Below, piece by piece: positions 7,533-15,759 of a stretch of 64,000 nucleotides of DNA. The DNA is from Streptomyces flavochromogenes (GTDB taxonomy: Bacteria > Actinomycetota > Actinomycetes > Streptomycetales > Streptomycetaceae): positions 186,001 to 250,000 of the forward strand of contig NZ_JNZO01000004.1 of assembly GCF_000717595.1 (NCBI RefSeq). Reading direction: 5' to 3'. Numbering within the stretch: the first letter of the stretch is position 1; each line of letters begins with the position of its first letter. The notes under the pieces are model-generated. The model did not search any database. It saw only the letters and a list, made by a program, of their open reading frames with translations, and had not been told where the DNA came from. The translations under genes and the position numbers were made by a program.

Positions 7533-8543
7533 ATGGCAGCTGCGACAACAACGCCCAACGTCCTACTGGTCATGGAGGAGGAGCGCAGAGCCGATGTCTA
7601 TCCGGCGCACGTCCTGGAGGACATCGGACGCATGGCGCGCTGGCACGCCCCCGCCCTCACCCGTGACGGCCTCCTCCGGGACCCCGGCGTGCTGGAAGAG
7701 GTCCACGTCCTGCTCACCGGCTGGGGAGCACCCGTGCTCGACGCGGCGCTGCTCTCGCGTGCCCCGAGACTGAACGCGGTCATGGTGGCGGCCGGTTCGG
7801 TACGGCACCTGACGCCGCCGGAGTTCTGGGCACGCGGCATCCCCATCGTCTCCGCGGCCGCGGCCAACGCGGTCCCGGTCGCCGAGTTCAGCCTCGCCCA
7901 GATCCTGCTCGGCCTCAAGCAGGTTCACCGCCTCGCGCGCGAGGTGACGGTCAGCCGCCGCTTCCCGCACGACCCGCGGGTGTCCGGAGGGTACGGCTCC
8001 CGAGTGGGCCTGCTCGGACTGGGTGAGATCGGCCGACTCGTCGCCCGGCACCTGCAGCCCCTCGGCGTCGAGGTGCTCGCCTGTGACCCGGTGATCGACC
8101 CGGCCGCCGCGGGGGAGCTGGGTGTCCGACTGGCGGGCCTCGACGAGCTGTTCGCCTCCTGTGATGTCGTGAGCGTCCACGCCCCTCTCCTGCCCGAGAC
8201 CGAAGGCCTCGTGGGCGAGCGGCTCGTGGCCCTGCTTCCCGAGGGCGCGACCCTGATCAACACGGCCCGCGGTGCCGTGCTGAACGAGCCGGAGGTGATC
8301 GGAGTCCTCCGCGACCGGCCCGACCTCACCGCCGTGCTCGATGTGACCTGGCCCGAACCGCCCGCTCCCGACTCGCCGCTCTTCACGCTGCCGAACGTCC
8401 TGCTCACACCGCACCTCGCAGGCGCCATGGGCCGCGAACGAGCCCGCCTGGGTGAACTCGTACGCGACGAACTGGGGCGGCTGGTGCGCGGCGAGCCCCT
8501 GCGGCACGCCGTCGTGCCGGCCCGGGCGTCGACCCGGGCGTAA
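7533..8543 (+). CDS. D-2-hydroxyacid dehydrogenase family protein (NAD-dependent)
   Basis: This is a 336-residue member of the phosphoglycerate dehydrogenase-like family. The NAD-binding loop is GLGEIG (residues 162-167). The catalytic Arg246 is in INTARGAVL, Glu275 in TWPEPP, and His294 in TPHLAGA. The start at 7533 has CAGGAGG ten bases upstream, and longer in-frame extensions lack a ribosome site. It diverges from the FAH gene and shares its operator region, so it probably works on a 2-keto or 2-hydroxy acid from the same sugar-acid pathway. The precise substrate is not known. Confidence 0.87.
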   Translation: MAAATTTPNVLLVMEEERRADVYPAHVLEDIGRMARWHAPALTRDGLLRDPGVLEEVHVLLTGWGAPVLDAALLSRAPRLNAVMVAAGSVRHLTPPEFWARGIPIVSAAAANAVPVAEFSLAQILLGLKQVHRLAREVTVSRRFPHDPRVSGGYGSRVGLLGLGEIGRLVARHLQPLGVEVLACDPVIDPAAAGELGVRLAGLDELFASCDVVSVHAPLLPETEGLVGERLVALLPEGATLINTARGAVLNEPEVIGVLRDRPDLTAVLDVTWPEPPAPDSPLFTLPNVLLTPHLAGAMGRERARLGELVRDELGRLVRGEPLRHAVVPARASTRA

Positions 8544-8580
8544 CCTGGCCTGTTTCCCGCGCCCCGACTCCTCGCGTCCG

Positions 8581-8612
8581 CTCAGACATCGGAGCTTTGA
8601 TCGATGTCTGAG
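8581..8612. promoter_or_regulatory. Perfect 11-bp inverted repeat containing two operator half-sites
   Basis: CTCAGACATCG at 8581-8591 is exactly inverted at 8602-8612, with a 10-base spacer. Each arm contains ACATCG or its complement, the half-site of the fucose-regulon operator. It is 38 bases after the dehydrogenase stop, so it may be an RNA hairpin, a regulator site, or both. Confidence 0.5.
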
Positions 8613-8616
8613 CGAT

Positions 8617-8642
8617 GACCCCCGGGAGCGCTCCCGGGGGTC
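8617..8642. terminator. Perfect 26-nt palindrome: terminator or LacI-type operator
   Basis: GACCCCCGGGAGC is followed directly by its exact complement. It stands after the dehydrogenase gene (stop at 8543) and in front of the sugar-importer operon. Terminator function is the simpler reading. However, the core GGGAGCGCTCCC equals the core of the Streptomyces CebR-type LacI-family operator (TGGGAGCGCTCCCA), with C/G in place of the outer T/A. Confidence 0.55.
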
Positions 8643-8764
8643 GAGGTGAAGCGCTTCGCCTCCTGACCCGGTTCCTTGACTGCTCAAGCGGGTGATGAGG
8701 GCTTCGACAGGTGTACGTCATCACGAGCCCTCAATCGTTTCAACTCTTTTCAGTCATCGGACTA

Positions 8765-8808
8765 TTGACCCTCGTTCGGCCGCGCGTTAGCGTCCCCGGC
8801 AAGCGCTT
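8765..8808 (+). promoter_or_regulatory. Sigma-70-type promoter and LacI-like operator of the sugar-importer operon
   Basis: TTGACC at 8765-8770 and TAGCGT at 8788-8793 are separated by 17 bases and match the Streptomyces vegetative consensus well. The palindrome AAGCGCTT at 8801-8808 lies at the expected transcription start, a typical LacI-family operator core with central CG. The binding-protein gene starts at 8846. No LacI-type regulator gene is present in the window. Confidence 0.6.
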
Positions 8809-8845
8809 ACAGGCCAGCTGCCGACGGCGGCGAACAGGAGTTGTC

Positions 8846-10171
8846 ATGCAGAGAACGCGATGGATCGGTGCGGGTTTCCTCGCCTCGGCGTTGGCCCTGA
8901 CGAGCTGTACGTCCGGCCCTGCCGGGGCGGACGCCAAGCAGGACTCCAAGGCGGAGCTGGAGCTGTGGACCAGGACCACGCCCGGCGGCCCAGGTGAGAA
9001 GGCCACCCTGAGGCTCGTCGAAGGCTTCGAGAAGGCCACCGGACACAAGGTCAAGGTCACGGCGATCTTCGACGACTTCGAGACGAAGCTCCAGCAGCGC
9101 GCCGCCCAGCGGCAGTTGCCCGACATCGTGATGAACGACGTCACCCAGCTCGGCGCGATGAACAGCCAGGGGCTCCTCAGGGAGATCGACCTCAGCAAGA
9201 TCAAGAACAGTCAGGACCTCGTCGAGCAGGGCCTGAACTCCGGCAAGAGCGTCGACGGCAAGCAGTACGGCATCCCGTACTCCGCCCAGGCCGGCGCCCT
9301 CCTCGTCCGCAAGGACTGGCGCGAGAAGCTGAAGCTGGAGGCCCCGCGGACCTGGGACGAACTCGCCGCGCTCGCCACCGCCTTCACCACCCGCGACCCC
9401 GACGGCAACGGCAAGCAGGACACCTACGGCCTCGCCGCCCCGCTGTCGACCAAGCGCGGTTACGCCTCCTGGTACTTCTCCAACTTCCTCTGGGCCGCGG
9501 GCGGTGACTTCATCACCGAGGCGGGCCAGGGCACGTACAAGCCGTCGATGACGAGCAAGGAGTCGACGGAGGCCATGCGCTGGTTCCGCGCCCTCGGCTG
9601 CGACGACAAGGTCGTCCAGCCCGGCGCCGTCACCATGGACACCCCGCCGACGAACGAGACGTTCGAGGCGGGCAGGACCGGCATGTTCGTCGTCGGCCCC
9701 TACCTCATGTCCCGCTTCGACAAGTCCCTCGGCAAGGACAAGTACGAGGTCGTCCCCATGCCCAAGGGACCGAAGGACGCCACCGTGCTCGCCGAGGGCG
9801 GCTCCGTCTATCTGATGGCCGGTTCGGAGAACCGCGCCGGACAGGACGCCTTCGCCGGGTACGCCATCTCCGCCGAGGGTCAGAGACTCGGCATGGAGGG
9901 GGTCGACGGCTCCACCGTCCAGCTTCCCGTGAACAAGACGGTCGACGTCACCGAGGTACGCCCCGACCCCCGCTGGAAGACGTACGCCGACGTCTACCGT
10001 TCCTCCGGGCGCTACGCCCCCTCCATCCCCAACTGGACCCCCGTACGGCAGACCACCGCCGAGACGGTCAACGCGCTGATGGCCGACTGCTCCCTCGACC
10101 TGGGCGAGAAGCTGCGTGAACTCGACACGAAGCTCGCCGGGATCCTCCAGGAGCAGGGAATCGCCGGATGA
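8846..10171 (+). CDS. ABC sugar transporter, substrate-binding lipoprotein
   Basis: The 441-residue protein begins with a lipoprotein signal (GFLASALALTSC, lipid-modified Cys21). A CUT1-family extracellular binding domain follows (LELWTRTTPGGPGEKATLRL, a middle LRKDWREKLKLEAPRTWDEL segment, and a final SIPNWTPVRQTTAETVNALM helix). It should capture a mono- or oligosaccharide outside the cell for the two permeases encoded next. The ATG at 8846 has AGGAG upstream. Its stop overlaps the next start (ATGA). No ATPase gene is in the operon, so a shared MsiK-like ATPase elsewhere probably powers it, as is common in Streptomyces. Confidence 0.92.
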   Translation: MQRTRWIGAGFLASALALTSCTSGPAGADAKQDSKAELELWTRTTPGGPGEKATLRLVEGFEKATGHKVKVTAIFDDFETKLQQRAAQRQLPDIVMNDVTQLGAMNSQGLLREIDLSKIKNSQDLVEQGLNSGKSVDGKQYGIPYSAQAGALLVRKDWREKLKLEAPRTWDELAALATAFTTRDPDGNGKQDTYGLAAPLSTKRGYASWYFSNFLWAAGGDFITEAGQGTYKPSMTSKESTEAMRWFRALGCDDKVVQPGAVTMDTPPTNETFEAGRTGMFVVGPYLMSRFDKSLGKDKYEVVPMPKGPKDATVLAEGGSVYLMAGSENRAGQDAFAGYAISAEGQRLGMEGVDGSTVQLPVNKTVDVTEVRPDPRWKTYADVYRSSGRYAPSIPNWTPVRQTTAETVNALMADCSLDLGEKLRELDTKLAGILQEQGIAG

Positions 10172-11163
10172 CGAGCCTCGACCAGGTGAAGGCGGCCGCC
10201 GGCCCGGCGGCCGGCTCCACCCCGCCCGCCCGGCGCGGGCCGGCGCCGACCGCGCCGCGAGGAGCCGGGCCGCCCGTCCCCCGCCGGGTGAGGAACCGGC
10301 GCGGCGGCAGATGGTGGACGCCCTGGCTCTTCCTCGCCCCCGCCCTGATCCTCTTCCTCTACTTCAAGTTCATCCCCATGGCCAGCGCGCTGACCATGTC
10401 CTTCCAGGAAGTCCAGCCCTACCTCGGCAACCGGTGGGTCGGCGGCGAGAACTACGCCACCGTGCTCTCCTCGGACGGCTTCCGCGAGGCCGCCTGGCAC
10501 ACCGTCGTCCTCGCCGTCGGCCAGACCGCAGGCTCGATGCTGCTCGGCCTCACCCTCGCCCTCCTCATGGAAGGACAGGGCCGCAGACTCGGCTTCGTCC
10601 GCTCGGCGGCCTTCCTCCCCGTCGTCGTGCCGATCGCGGTCGTCGCCGAACTCTGGCGGATCATGTACCACCCCACCGAGGACGGCATGCTCAACTCCCT
10701 CCTCGGCCTGGTGGGGTTCGGCCCGTCGGGATTCATCAACGACCCGGACACCTCGATGGTCTCCATCATGCTCACCGGCATCTGGCGGGGCGCCCCCTAC
10801 GACATGATGATCTTCCTCGCCGGTCTCGCGGGTGTGGACCGCGGCCTGTACGAAGCCGCCAAGGTCGACGGCGCGTCCCGGTTCCAGCGCATCCGCCACG
10901 TGACGCTCCCCGGCCTGCGCGCCGTCCTCACCATCCTCTTCATCCTCGCCGCCATCCGGGGCCTGCGCGTCTTCACCGAGGTCTTCCTGCTCACCAACGG
11001 CGGCCCCGACGGCTCGACCGAGGTCGTCATGACCGTGATCTACAAACTGGGCCTCGAACAGAACCGGCTCGGCGTCGGCGCGGCCGGAGCGGTCCTGCTG
11101 TTCCTGGCGACGCTGCTCCTGACCGTCGGCGTCCACCTGTTCCGACGGAGGGGTAACGAATGA
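10168..11163 (+). CDS. ABC sugar transporter permease (MalF/UgpA type)
   Basis: The 331-residue membrane protein starts with a Pro/Arg-rich cytoplasmic tail of about 45 residues. Six predicted membrane segments follow, the first being WLFLAPALILFLYFKFIPMA. The EAA loop, which docks the ATPase, is YEAAKVDGASRFQRIRHVTL near residue 230. It is translationally coupled to both neighbours by ATGA overlaps. It pairs with the next gene product to form the transmembrane pore of the importer. Start selection is simple because the overlap is the only good site. Confidence 0.92.
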   Translation: MTSLDQVKAAAGPAAGSTPPARRGPAPTAPRGAGPPVPRRVRNRRGGRWWTPWLFLAPALILFLYFKFIPMASALTMSFQEVQPYLGNRWVGGENYATVLSSDGFREAAWHTVVLAVGQTAGSMLLGLTLALLMEGQGRRLGFVRSAAFLPVVVPIAVVAELWRIMYHPTEDGMLNSLLGLVGFGPSGFINDPDTSMVSIMLTGIWRGAPYDMMIFLAGLAGVDRGLYEAAKVDGASRFQRIRHVTLPGLRAVLTILFILAAIRGLRVFTEVFLLTNGGPDGSTEVVMTVIYKLGLEQNRLGVGAAGAVLLFLATLLLTVGVHLFRRRGNE

Positions 11164-12026
11164 GCGCGCCGACCGAGACCGCCCTCGGGCTGACCGAGAG
11201 CCGCAGCGCCGCCGGCCGCGCCCTGAAGGTCCTCACGTACCTCCTCGTCCTCGTGGTGTTCGCGGGACCGCTGCTCGCCCTGCTCGTCAGCGCGTTCAAC
11301 CACGTCAAGGACCCCACCCAGCTCAGCGTCGTCCCCTCCGACCCCACCGTCGACAACTTCACCGTCGCCTTCGACCAGGGCGTCCTGAAGTACCTCCTCA
11401 ACTCCTTCTTCGTCGTCGGCTTCGGGCTGCTGCTCCAGGTCGCCGTCTCCGTCCTCGCGGGCTACGCCCTCGCCAGGAAGCGGTTCCGGGGCATGACCCT
11501 CGCGTTCGTCGCGATCCTGGCGACGCTGATGCTGCCGGAGGAGATCCTGGCCATCCCGCTCTCCGTGATCCTCGCCGACCTTCCCGTCGTCCACATCAAT
11601 CTGATCGGCTCCCTCGCCGGCATGATCGTGCCCGTCGGCGCCTGGGCGTTCTCCATCCTCGTCATGACCGAGTTCATGAAGGAGGTACCGAAGGAGCTGG
11701 AGGAGGCGGCGCGCATCGACGGCGCAGGAGATCTGCGCATCTTCGCGCAGATCATCCTCCCCATGTGCAAGCCCGCGCTCGGCGTCATCGGAGTCTTCGG
11801 CTTCACGATGATCTGGGACCAGTACCTGCTGCCCCTGCTCGTGGCCACCGACTCCTCCTCGTACACCCTGCCGCTCGCCCTGCGCACGCTCCGGGTCGAC
11901 CCCCTCGTCACCCCCGGCGTGGTGATGGCAGCGTCGCTGCTCGCCCTGCTGCCCTCCGTCATCGTCTTCCTCTTCTTCCAGCGCTCCTTCGTCCACGGCC
12001 TGTCCAGCGGCGCCCTCAAGGGCTGA
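11160..12026 (+). CDS. ABC sugar transporter permease (MalG/UgpE type)
   Basis: This 288-residue inner-membrane protein has six hydrophobic segments (first: VLTYLLVLVVFAGPLLALLV) and an EAA loop, LEEAARIDGAGDLRIFAQII, near residue 180. It completes the heterodimeric pore of the CUT1-type importer. It overlaps the previous gene by four bases and lies 36 bases before the KdgD-like gene, so the operon continues into catabolic enzymes. Confidence 0.92.
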   Translation: MSAPTETALGLTESRSAAGRALKVLTYLLVLVVFAGPLLALLVSAFNHVKDPTQLSVVPSDPTVDNFTVAFDQGVLKYLLNSFFVVGFGLLLQVAVSVLAGYALARKRFRGMTLAFVAILATLMLPEEILAIPLSVILADLPVVHINLIGSLAGMIVPVGAWAFSILVMTEFMKEVPKELEEAARIDGAGDLRIFAQIILPMCKPALGVIGVFGFTMIWDQYLLPLLVATDSSSYTLPLALRTLRVDPLVTPGVVMAASLLALLPSVIVFLFFQRSFVHGLSSGALKG

Positions 12027-12062
12027 CCCGAACGGCCGACCCCTCCGAAAGGACCACCTCCC

Positions 12063-13067
12063 GTGATCCCGTCCGGCCTGATGTCCTTCCCGCTCACGCC
12101 GTTCACCCCCGCCGACGAGGTGAACACGAGCGTGTTCGCCGACCACATCGAGGACCAGCTCGCCCACGGCCCCGCCGCGCTCTTCGTCGCCTGCGGCACG
12201 GGGGAGTACTCCTCGCTCAGCGCCCCCGAGTACGCCGAGGTCGTCCGGCACGCCGTACGCGTCGTCGCCGGCCGCGTGCCCGTCCTCGCCGGCGCCGGGG
12301 GCGGCCTCGGCAACGCCCGGGCAGCCGTCGGCGCCGCCTCGGACGCGGGCGCCGACGGGATCCTGCTGCTGCCCCCGTACCTCGTCGGCGGGACCGAGGA
12401 CGGCTATCTCGCGTACGTGGAGTCCGTCGCCGGCGCCGGGCGCCTCCCCGTCCTCGTCTACCGGCGCGGCCTCGCCAGAATCGGCGTGTCCACCGCCCTC
12501 CGGCTCCTCTCCGTGCCCCGGGTCGCCGGGATCAAGGAGGGCGACGGCGACCTGGACTCGATGGCCCGCATGGTCACCGCCGTGCGCACCAGCGGCCACC
12601 CCCGCGCCGAGACCTTCGCCTTCCTCAACGGACTGCCCACCGCCGAGGTCAGCGCGACCGCCTGCCGGGCCATCGGCATCCGCGACTACTCCTCCGCCGT
12701 CCTGTGCTTCGCCCCCGACATCGCCCGCGCCTTCCACACGGCCCTGACGACCGGCGACACCGCCGTCACCAGCCGGCTCCTCACCGACTTCTACCTGCCG
12801 CTGACCGCCCTGCGCGACCAGGTCCCCGGCTACGCCGTCTCCCTCGTCAAGGCCGGAGCCCGCCTGCGCGGGCTCGACGTCGGCCACGTCCGGGCACCCC
12901 TGGTGGACGCGGCACCGGACCACGTCGAGCAGCTGAAGGACCTCCTGGCCCGGGGCCGGCGCGCACTGGCCGAAACGGGCGGCGGTGCGGAGCCCGCCGT
13001 GACGGACGGCGCAGGTACCGGCCTCACGCCGGAACAGGGCGCTCCCGCCGTGGCGGTCGCCTCGTGA
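12063..13067 (+). CDS. Dihydrodipicolinate-synthase family, likely 5-dehydro-4-deoxyglucarate dehydratase
   Basis: This 334-residue TIM-barrel lyase has the family's Schiff-base Lys158 (AGIKEGDGD) and Tyr133 (VLVYRRG), with the GTGE loop at 45-48. The strongest match by pattern is KdgD (YagE-like sugar-acid class), which converts 5-dehydro-4-deoxy-D-glucarate to 2,5-dioxopentanoate with loss of water and CO2. The start is GTG at 12063 with GAAAGGA upstream. The next gene, a glucarate-dehydratase-like enzyme, overlaps it by GTGA and would make its substrate. The dioxopentanoate dehydrogenase needed afterwards is not in the window. Confidence 0.85.
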   Translation: MIPSGLMSFPLTPFTPADEVNTSVFADHIEDQLAHGPAALFVACGTGEYSSLSAPEYAEVVRHAVRVVAGRVPVLAGAGGGLGNARAAVGAASDAGADGILLLPPYLVGGTEDGYLAYVESVAGAGRLPVLVYRRGLARIGVSTALRLLSVPRVAGIKEGDGDLDSMARMVTAVRTSGHPRAETFAFLNGLPTAEVSATACRAIGIRDYSSAVLCFAPDIARAFHTALTTGDTAVTSRLLTDFYLPLTALRDQVPGYAVSLVKAGARLRGLDVGHVRAPLVDAAPDHVEQLKDLLARGRRALAETGGGAEPAVTDGAGTGLTPEQGAPAVAVAS

Positions 13068-14332
13068 AGGTCACCTCCGTCGTCGTCACCCCCGTCGCCT
13101 TCGCCGACCCGCCGCTGCTCAACGCCGTCGGCGTCCACGAGCCGTACGCCCTGCGCGCGGTGGTGGAGGTCAGGACCGACACCGGCGCGTACGGCCTGGG
13201 CGAGAGCTACGGCGACTCCGCCCACCTCGAACTGCTCCGGGCCGTCGCCGACGACCTGCCCGGCCTCGACCCCTTCGACCTCAACGAACTGTCCCGGAGG
13301 GTCCACGCGATCGTCGGCGGCCGGGTGGCGCGCGACGCCCACGGCCTCATCGGTGAGGGCGGGGCGGCCAAGACGGTCGCGAGCGTCACCTCGCCGTTCG
13401 AGGTGGCCTGCCACGACCTCCAGGGCAAACACCTCGGCAGGCCCGTGTCCGACCTCCTCGGCGGCGCCACCCGCGACCGGATCGACTTCTGCGGCTACCT
13501 GTTCGCGAAATGGGCCGCGCACCCCGGCCACGAGCCGGACGAGTGGGGACCGGCCCTCGATCCGGCCGGACTCGTGGCGCAGGCCCGGCTCCTGGCGGAC
13601 CGCTTCGGCTTCCGCTCGTTCAAGCTCAAGGGCGGCGTACTCCCGCCTGACGACGAGATCGCCGCGATCCATGCTCTCCGCGAGGCCTTCCCGGGCCACC
13701 CGCTCCGCCTCGACCCCAACGCGAGCTGGACCCCGGAGACCGCCGCCCGGGTGGCCGACGAGCTGACGGGAGTACTGGAGTACCTGGAGGACCCGGTCGC
13801 CGGCATCCCCGCCATGGCGGACCTCGCCCGCATCGCCCCCATGCCCCTCGCCACCAACATGTGCGTGGTCACCTGGGAGCACCTGACCGAGGCGATCCCC
13901 GCCCGGGCCGTCGGCGTCCTGCTCGGCGACCACCACTTCTGGGGCGGCCTCAAAGCCACCCAGCACCTGGCGACCGCCTGCCACCACTTCGGCATCGGGA
14001 TGTCCATGCACTCCAATTCCCACCTCGGCATCAGCCTCGCCGCGATGGTCCACCTCGCCGCCGCCACCCCCGCCCTCACCCACGACCTGGACACCCACTG
14101 GCCCTGGAAGCGGCCCGAGGACGACGTCGTCACCACACCGTGGAGCTTCGTCGACGGCGCGATCACCGTCCCGCGCACGCCCGGACTCGGCGTCGACCTC
14201 GACCGCGACGCACTGGACCGGCTGCACCGGCAGTACCTGGAGTGCGGCCTGACCCGCCGGGACGACACCGGCTACCTGGCCCGCGTCGCCCCCGACGTAC
14301 GGCTCCGCGAAGACGTCCACGAACCGGCCTGA
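13064..14332 (+). CDS. Enolase-superfamily glucarate dehydratase-like protein
   Basis: The 422-residue protein shows the glucarate dehydratase residues. The KxK motif is Lys187/Lys189 (SFKLKGG). Metal ligands are Asp217, Glu242 and Asn265. The Asp289/His pair is in LGDHHFWGGL, and a second His is at SMHSN. It should remove water from D-glucarate or a related aldarate to give 5-dehydro-4-deoxyglucarate, the substrate of the preceding gene product. The GTG start overlaps the previous stop. Because it sits with a fucosidase and a PL6 lyase, the physiological acid sugar could differ from glucarate. Confidence 0.87.
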   Translation: MKVTSVVVTPVAFADPPLLNAVGVHEPYALRAVVEVRTDTGAYGLGESYGDSAHLELLRAVADDLPGLDPFDLNELSRRVHAIVGGRVARDAHGLIGEGGAAKTVASVTSPFEVACHDLQGKHLGRPVSDLLGGATRDRIDFCGYLFAKWAAHPGHEPDEWGPALDPAGLVAQARLLADRFGFRSFKLKGGVLPPDDEIAAIHALREAFPGHPLRLDPNASWTPETAARVADELTGVLEYLEDPVAGIPAMADLARIAPMPLATNMCVVTWEHLTEAIPARAVGVLLGDHHFWGGLKATQHLATACHHFGIGMSMHSNSHLGISLAAMVHLAAATPALTHDLDTHWPWKRPEDDVVTTPWSFVDGAITVPRTPGLGVDLDRDALDRLHRQYLECGLTRRDDTGYLARVAPDVRLREDVHEPA

Positions 14333-14383
14333 CGGCGCCGCCGGACCGCCCGCCCCCTCCCGACCGCACAGGAACGATGCCCC

Positions 14384-15715
14384 ATGACCTCTACCAGCGC
14401 CGACACCGAACTCCCGTCGACTTCTTCGCCCGACACGAGCTGGTTCACCCACGACCGCTTCGGCATGTTCGTCCACTGGGGCCTCTACTCCCTCGCCGCA
14501 CGCCACGAGTGGGTGAAGACCCGGGAGAAGATGACGGACGAGCAGTACCAGGTGTACTTCGACCACTTCGACCCCGACCGCTACGACCCGGTCAAGTGGG
14601 CGCGGACGGCGAAGGCCGCCGGCATGCGGTACGTCGTCCTGACCACCAAGCACCACGACGGCTTCTGCCTCTGGGACAGCCGGCTCACCGACTACAAGGT
14701 GACGAAGACACCCCACGGCCGCGACCTGGTCGGACCCTTCGTCGACGCGTGCCGTGCCGAAGGCCTCAAGGTCGGCTTCTACCACTCCCTGATCGACTGG
14801 CACCACCCCTCGTTCCCCGTCGACGGAACGCACCCGCGGCGCGACGACGAGGAGTTCAAGGCCGAGGCGGCCGACCGGGACATCCGGGAGTACCAGGAAT
14901 ACCTGCACGGCCAGGTCCGCGAACTGCTCACGGAGTACGGACGCGTCGACTACCTCTTCTTCGACTTCTCCTACGCCGGCCGCGAATGGTGGGGCGGCAA
15001 GGGCCCCGACGACTGGGACGCCCCGCGGCTCATGGCGATGGTCCGCGAACTCCAGCCGCACATCCTGGTCAACGACCGGGCGGGCCTCCCCGGAGACTTC
15101 GTCACGCCCGAGCAGTACCAGCCGTCCGCCCCGATGACCGTCGAGGGCCGTCCCGTCCTGTGGGAGGCGTGCCAGACCCTCAACGGAAGCTGGGGATACG
15201 ACCGCGACAACCTCGACCACAAGAGCCCCGACCTGCTCATCCGGATGCTCGTCGACGGCGTCTCCAAGGGCGGCAACCTCCTGCTGAACGTCGGCCCCAC
15301 CGGCCGGGGAGACCTCGACCCGCGCGACACCGCCGCCCTCGCCGAGATCGGCCGCTGGACCGATCTGCACGAACGGTCCGTACGCGGCTGCGGCCCCTCC
15401 CCGTACACCCCGCCCGCCGACTGCCGTTACACCCAGCGCGGCGACCGGCTCTACGTCCACCTGTTCTCCTGGCCGCTGCGCCATCTGCACCTGCCCGGTC
15501 TCGCTGGCCGGGTGCGGTACGCCCAGCTCCTGAACGACGCCTCGGAGATCGTCCAGGAGCCGCTCGACCCCGACCGCCCGGCGATGAACACCCAGATGGG
15601 CGGCCAGCCGGCCGGCACCCTCACGCTCCGGCTCCCGGTGCAGCGGCCCGACACACCCGTGCCCGTCATCGAGCTGCACCTGGCGGACCCGTCCGGGCCC
15701 GGCGTCTCGATGTGA
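14384..15715 (+). CDS. Alpha-L-fucosidase, glycoside hydrolase family 29
   Basis: This 443-residue retaining glycosidase carries the GH29 landmarks: FGMFVHWGLYS near residue 27 with His31, TTKHHDGFCLWDS with His90/His91, and the nucleophile Asp194 in YLFFDFSYAG. LLLNVGPTGRG is also diagnostic. It releases L-fucose from non-reducing ends. No signal peptide is present, so it would act on imported oligosaccharides in the cytoplasm, consistent with the importer upstream. A CAGGAA precedes the ATG at 14384. Fucose produced here would enter the catabolic operon starting at 18355. Confidence 0.92.
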   Translation: MTSTSADTELPSTSSPDTSWFTHDRFGMFVHWGLYSLAARHEWVKTREKMTDEQYQVYFDHFDPDRYDPVKWARTAKAAGMRYVVLTTKHHDGFCLWDSRLTDYKVTKTPHGRDLVGPFVDACRAEGLKVGFYHSLIDWHHPSFPVDGTHPRRDDEEFKAEAADRDIREYQEYLHGQVRELLTEYGRVDYLFFDFSYAGREWWGGKGPDDWDAPRLMAMVRELQPHILVNDRAGLPGDFVTPEQYQPSAPMTVEGRPVLWEACQTLNGSWGYDRDNLDHKSPDLLIRMLVDGVSKGGNLLLNVGPTGRGDLDPRDTAALAEIGRWTDLHERSVRGCGPSPYTPPADCRYTQRGDRLYVHLFSWPLRHLHLPGLAGRVRYAQLLNDASEIVQEPLDPDRPAMNTQMGGQPAGTLTLRLPVQRPDTPVPVIELHLADPSGPGVSM

Positions 15716-15759
15716 AGGGCCGTACGCGTACCACCCATTCGACCGATTACGGAGGCACC

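Noticed and set aside
8754..8764. Possible fifth GntR operator, TCATCGGACTA, before the importer promoter
   Set aside because: Only part of one half-site matches and the right half is lost; not better than chance in this sequence.
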